64,000 nucleotides of DNA from Cristatella mucedo (lineage: Eukaryota; Bryozoa; Phylactolaemata; Cristatellidae). The translations under genes were made by a program, and so were the position numbers. Within the stretch, counting starts at the first letter, position 1; every line of letters starts with the position of its first letter. The stretch is from positions 6,658,001-6,722,000 of the forward strand of contig WPIO01000005.1 in the NCBI GenBank assembly GCA_009760855.2, read 5' to 3'. A model generated the notes under the pieces. It was not told where the DNA came from, searched no databases, and was given only the letters and a program-made list of their open reading frames with translations. This document shows, piece by piece, positions 59,506 through 64,000 of this stretch.

Positions 59506-62500
59506 AGCAAATTGGAGTACGACAGACGCGATGTCACAAATACTTCAACTTTTTGGCTGTCGTGTTCTTGTACGCCCTAATATCGGCGATGTTCCTCAGC
59601 TGCAATTGGGCTAAATTGACAGTGAAGATAATGTGCTCATCAAATGCATAGTCCTTTTGGAACACCAAGCGCAGGTTACGGGTAGACTCTTCAAAAAGTG
59701 ATGCCATGGATCTTCAGAGAAGTGAAGATTACTAATTCCTCTTGAATTATAGTACTATTCGGGTACAATGTTACAAGCTAGATTTCACCGATGGTTCTAT
59801 TTAAGATCGTATTCCTCTCTTCCCATTGACCATTCCTCACGCACTTACTTTTCCAATGATTATTTTTACATTAAAGTACTGGTAATTAGTATTTGCAAAA
59901 AAAGGCAAATAAGACTATTTTATGAGATAAATATGCCTTTTAGCTTTTATTTTAAATCATATAAGTTTGCAAGCAAGTCATTGCTATATGAGCTATGGTT
60001 TCATTAGCTAATGAATAAGAAGAAAAATTGCTCTATTTAGTGAATTAATTTTTGTACAAGCATAGTAATAATTATCTCGCCATTGCATGTGCTCCCGAAC
60101 CATTGAAAATAGGTGTTATACCCAATTTTGTCCAGGACAGAGGTTAACTTGAAATTATCGATCTTCAATAAAAACAAATTCATGTCTTTCGGGTCAACAT
60201 AATTCAGTAATAACCGCCAATTATCAACACAATTATGTATTATTTTTAGTTCTTAATTATTTGCTGAGAATTTATCTGATCTGTTAAGGATATATTCTAT
60301 AAGCCTCACTGACAGTGCCTAGCCACCATACTCTCAGCATTTGACTTAGTAAGACCAAGAAATAAGATGAGATAGTAGAATTCCTTCTGAGGATAAATCA
60401 ATTTTGTTCTAACCTCAATCGCTGCTATGAAATAGGATCTGGATATGCATTATCTTTCTCTCCGTCCGACTTGCTAATAGCGTTTAGATATGGCTGATAA
60501 CTTTCCAGAGGACCTGGTCATGGGAAACAAACTCTGAGCAGTGCGGCATGAATGCGATCAATGAATTATTGGCCGGATACGTTCCTGGAGGCAGGCTCCT
60601 GCCAGTTGAACTTTGGAAAGATCCACCTTGCCGAAGTAGCATTCGCTTGGTTAGTCTGCAATCCGCCCCGAAGTTCCTGTGACGGAAAACATCGAGGCAT
60701 TCTTTTCATCTAGGTACTAGCCGGTATATATACAGAGACTCTATAAATTAAAGAGTGATATTTCATGCTCTACCCAATAGTATGAAGGAAGTTATCTCCG
60801 GGAGCCGCAATTTCTCTTGTTACTTTAAAAAACATCTGTTGTAGTGCTCCCATCTGTAATAAGATGCACAGGGCTTGGTTTGATTGCCAACAGCCATTCA
60901 AAGGTATGATTATAGACCTCACACATCTTAACCGTTACTTACATGGAGTTGTTTGCCATTATCTTGAGACATTTTCTACACTTGAATAAAAATGTACAGT
61001 ACTAATATATCCTAGCCCAGGCCAAGTCATTTTCAAATCAGTATACATACTTAGAGGTTCAATAAAAAATGATATCGTCGACCATCAGCCATCTCCTTAA
61101 GCACTTCCGCATTAGCTCCTTACTTGGTTATCCTTGTTGTGATCTAACTAATCGCTTCTCTAGCTTCTTTATTACCTAACATAGAATAGATAAGAGAATC
61201 CATCTCCAAGGTATAATCCTCACTGGGCTTCTCTCCCTAATTAAATCCTCACAAGACTAATCCCTCTTAATTCCTTGCATCGAAAGGACCTAGACAAAAG
61301 AAACAACATGAGTAGTATTGTTATTTTGTCGTTAAGCGGTTATTGGGCGACTGGTGGTCATCTCCACAAATGCTCTGCAATATTGACGCGGAGGCCTGCT
61401 AAATCACCCAGATTAAGACTGAAATTCATTATTTATGACACCTGAATTAAAACAGCTGGTAAAATATTAAGTGATAGTCTATAGTCGAGGCAGAATCAAA
61501 GCAGAAACCATTCGTATGCACTCAGCTGCACTCCGGGAGGAAGTCCTTTGACATTTTAGCTGCGCTTTCCTCGAGGCACCTGACTCCTTCTTCATGGCCG
61601 ATACTAAACGCCTGTAATGCTCCGTCGTCGTCTCGTAGACTTTTCTAGGCTTCGGATATGGACTTGTTGTGTTAATGTGTGGGTGTCCGCTGCTACCCGT
61701 GCAGTTGGTGCATTGGTGCTGCATATGCAGCTGGTTAGCAATGATTTCAAGGCTCAGGCTTAAACTGCCACAATTACGAGGCCTATGTCAGTGGCTTCGT
61801 TGTGTACGGACACGACAGCCGCGACAATAGTCCGTAACGATATTCCATTGAAGAGAATATAAATCGCTATCAACCATGGCTTAAGATGCTCAGCCGAGAC
61901 TCGTGAACCTTAAGACCAACTCAGCAATCAATGATATTAAGTGCTGCCTAGCGAGCTACAGCGACGGTCTTAGTTTATAGTTCTAATCTAGGTCTATGAC
62001 TTCAAATGCGCCAGCGTCTACTTTTTCTTTAACAGAGTATGACGGTATGTTCTAGAGTTGACAGCATTTTGCATTTTCACTAGGGTTTCCTAGCTGCTTG
62101 CCAACTTTTAATCTACCAAGAGAGCCACATTCGCATCAGCAAGTTACTCAAAAGAAATGTCCAGTCTTCCGGCTAAGACGAAAAGTACCACAATCTCAAT
62201 TGGAAATAAAGAGGCGCATGTGAGACCTCGAGATTTGTTCAGAGAAATAGGGCAAGCGTTTTGGAGCCGTAGTGTGCCATACAGAAATATTAATCGCATG
62301 CCAATCCAGAGATCCCACAGTGCTGTTCTCAGACCACTAATTAATCATTGTGAAGATGCAGATTTCCAGTGTAAAGTAAACTTTTTAAAGTCTAAGAATC
62401 ACAGATATTAATTGTTTGCACTGGAAATACTTTACCTCTTCGCTGTCTTTTAATAAAAAGCAACCGGGCAACGTAAGCTTGGCTTAAAAGCAGAAATGCT

Positions 62501-62924
62501 TACATGCGTCAGACATGTCAATGCAGTGATCCAGGCAAACTTGGCTTCTGCCTATGTTACAAAGTATCACAGAATGAAAGCAAGCGGTGATTTTACTCTG
62601 ATGGGCTTTTTTATTAGAGATGTTTCTAAGTATAAACTCAAACTAGGATTAGGGCCATCCCCTTGAAAACTGTATGCGAGATTATTCCTTCTGACCAGTT
62701 GCAATCGGTTTGGATGAGGTGCTGGTCAGCTCAGGAACGGGAAGAGAACGAATTGTTTGGCATACGCCGATGAAGTTTTCAGGCCTGTACTCTAGTAGAA
62801 AGTTAAGTTTAGAGCGAGTACTCATTTATAAGTAACGTCTTTTGAAGGCTGCGTTTAAATTAAAATCGAAGTCTTTATCGGACAGTGGAGATCCATGCCC
62901 AGTGCTGTCCATTTCCTGGTCGAT
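59506..62924. other. No supported gene
   Basis: AT-rich. Two ORFs of about 80 codons look mildly protein-like in composition (61479-61724 minus, 62157-62411 plus) but match no family I know and lack clear splice or start context. Confidence 0.4.
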
Positions 62925-63111
62925 GGAATGTGCTATTCAATGCGGGTCACTATTCAAATTAAATGACGACTAAAGCAACTTACTAGTTATAGGAAAACCA
63001 AGTGTGGCTCAGAAATTGGAAATTGTAATGCTCAAAATTGGCACTGCCAGGATATCTCCTGCAGCATCTGCAAAAGATGTAGGCGTACTGTTCCAAAGTG
63101 ACCTTGCATTT
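62925..63111 (+). mobile_element. LINE family B copy, left part (split by SINE)
   Basis: Decayed SNLLVIGKPSVAQKLEIVMLK-type block followed by AKDVGVLFQSDLAF (about 63070-63111), matching the 43.63-43.80 kb region of the family. The next family residues resume after the SINE. Confidence 0.75.
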
Positions 63112-63298
63112 GCCGTGCTGGTTTAGCTCAATGGTTAAGCTGCTCGCCTCGACTAAGGTCAATGAGAATGTAATTGATGACTGAGGACTTTGGCTCGAGC
63201 TCAGCAGTACACGTGAAGCGCCTGAACACAGATTAGAAAAAAATACCTAAATAGAGACTGTGATCTCTTATGGCGCTTTACAGAGGAATATAATTTTT
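63112..63298 (+). mobile_element. SINE family 1 copy inserted in LINE B
   Basis: Head TTTAGCTCAATGGTTAAGCTGCTCG, a stretched interior, GGCTCGAGCTCAGC (B-box area), GTGAAGCGCCTGAACACAG, then a tail TGATCTCTTATGGCGCTTTA and a T-rich end at 63290-63298. Longer than other copies because of inserted bases between the boxes. Confidence 0.75.
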
Positions 63299-63775
63299 TT
63301 AGACGATCGCATCGGCTCCACAGTTAAGTCTGCCTAATTTCAGTTACATAATATTACTAAAATTAGGCCGTGCTTAGAAAGGGTTAATACATTCAAATTG
63401 GTCAATGCTTTTGCAACGTTCCGTCTCGATTTCGGCAGCTCACTCCTTGCTCGTCTTCCAAGCCGTGCATCCAGGCGCTTATAGTTAGTGCAAAAATCGG
63501 CAGGTTTATTGGCTAGTTTATTGGGAGCCGTGCCATTGCCACGTCACGCCACTTCTTGCCAACGTGAACTGGCTCCCAATTAAGAAGGGTATCGAATTAA
63601 ATGTTTTTCCCTCACCTTTAGGTTCCTTCGTTCTTTGGCTTCATGCTGCCTATCAAAACTGCTCCCCAACAGGCCATTCAATGAACTGCTGCTCATCAGA
63701 TTAACAATGTTCAGATGTGCTTTCAGCCAACCTAAAATCATAGGGAGACATTGCTTCTTCAAGTCCCCAAGTTCC
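63299..63775 (+). mobile_element. LINE family B copy, right part
   Basis: Resumes at TTTAGACGATCGCATC (the LDDHI position) and continues through the SRLDFGSSLLARLPS, LTPLLANVNWLPI and SFVLWLHAAYQNCSP regions. A decayed KSxGDxxFxSxxP block at about 63725-63770 ends where a second copy begins. Confidence 0.75.
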
Positions 63776-64000
63776 AAGCAACGGATTGACTTGAAGGTTT
63801 TGTCGCTAACTTTTAGGTCTCTTCATTCTATGGCTCCAGCCTATCTTTCAGATATACTACCCCATCAGGCAAAGCATCGTACCACTCGCTTTTCGGAATC
63901 CAACAGTCTAGAAATACCTCGTACAAACCTTAAATCCTTTGGAGACCGTGCATTTAGCTCGTATGCTCCCACAGCCTGGAACTCCCTCCCGACCTGCATC
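63776..64000 (+). mobile_element. LINE family B copy running off the right edge
   Basis: Starts at the KQRIDLKVLS position and stays collinear with 49565-49790, with few differences (SLHSMAPAYLSDILPHQAKHRTT, FGDRAFSSYAPTAWNSLPTC). The breakpoint with the preceding fragment is abrupt, so this is an independent insertion or a duplication. Confidence 0.85.

Overview
This is eukaryotic, most likely invertebrate metazoan, nuclear DNA. There are no bacterial-style operons, ORFs are short, and one split gene has GT..AG splice sites. The window is dominated by decayed L2/CR1-like non-LTR retrotransposons, tRNA-derived SINEs and long TA, CT/GA and TG microsatellites. The species cannot be named from the sequence. 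Only one region looks like a working host gene; most of the rest is repeat relics and anonymous intergenic or intronic DNA.

Layout: (1) 0-27 kb holds old LINE fragments (family A at 0.24-1.07 kb; family B at 0-0.2, 5.4-6.1, 12.0 and 23.0-23.9 kb), two SINE families, a perfect foldback hairpin at 17.5 kb, and one small secreted-peptide candidate at 4.94 kb followed by a poly(A) signal. (2) 27-32.3 kb is richer in G+C and carries the only convincing host gene. This is a protein-kinase-fold gene on the + strand whose lysine, HRD and DFG catalytic residues are all replaced; it resembles the STRAD pseudokinases that partner LKB1. Its last two exons are clear, with a 142-bp intron; upstream exons are tentative. 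(3) 32.3-47.3 kb is a dense graveyard of LINE A and LINE B copies, with TA and TG microsatellites. (4) 47.3-52.4 kb includes a decayed hAT-superfamily transposase of the zf-MYM/DUF4371 type, with motifs LSDTRW and GERSFS, broken by stop codons, frameshifts and an inserted SINE. (5) 52.4-64 kb contains the best LINE A copy (57.5-59.5 kb, reverse transcriptase with FDTID and YADD motifs) and, at the right edge, LINE B copies, one of them split by a SINE.

The mobile elements appear linked: the 3' tail of SINE family 1 matches the 3' end of LINE family B, as expected if the SINE borrows that LINE's reverse transcriptase. LINE family A has a different 3' end with an ATTAC-type tail. No tRNA, rRNA, CRISPR array or complete transposon was found. 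Domain calls rest on motifs read by eye and on recalled family features, not on database searches.
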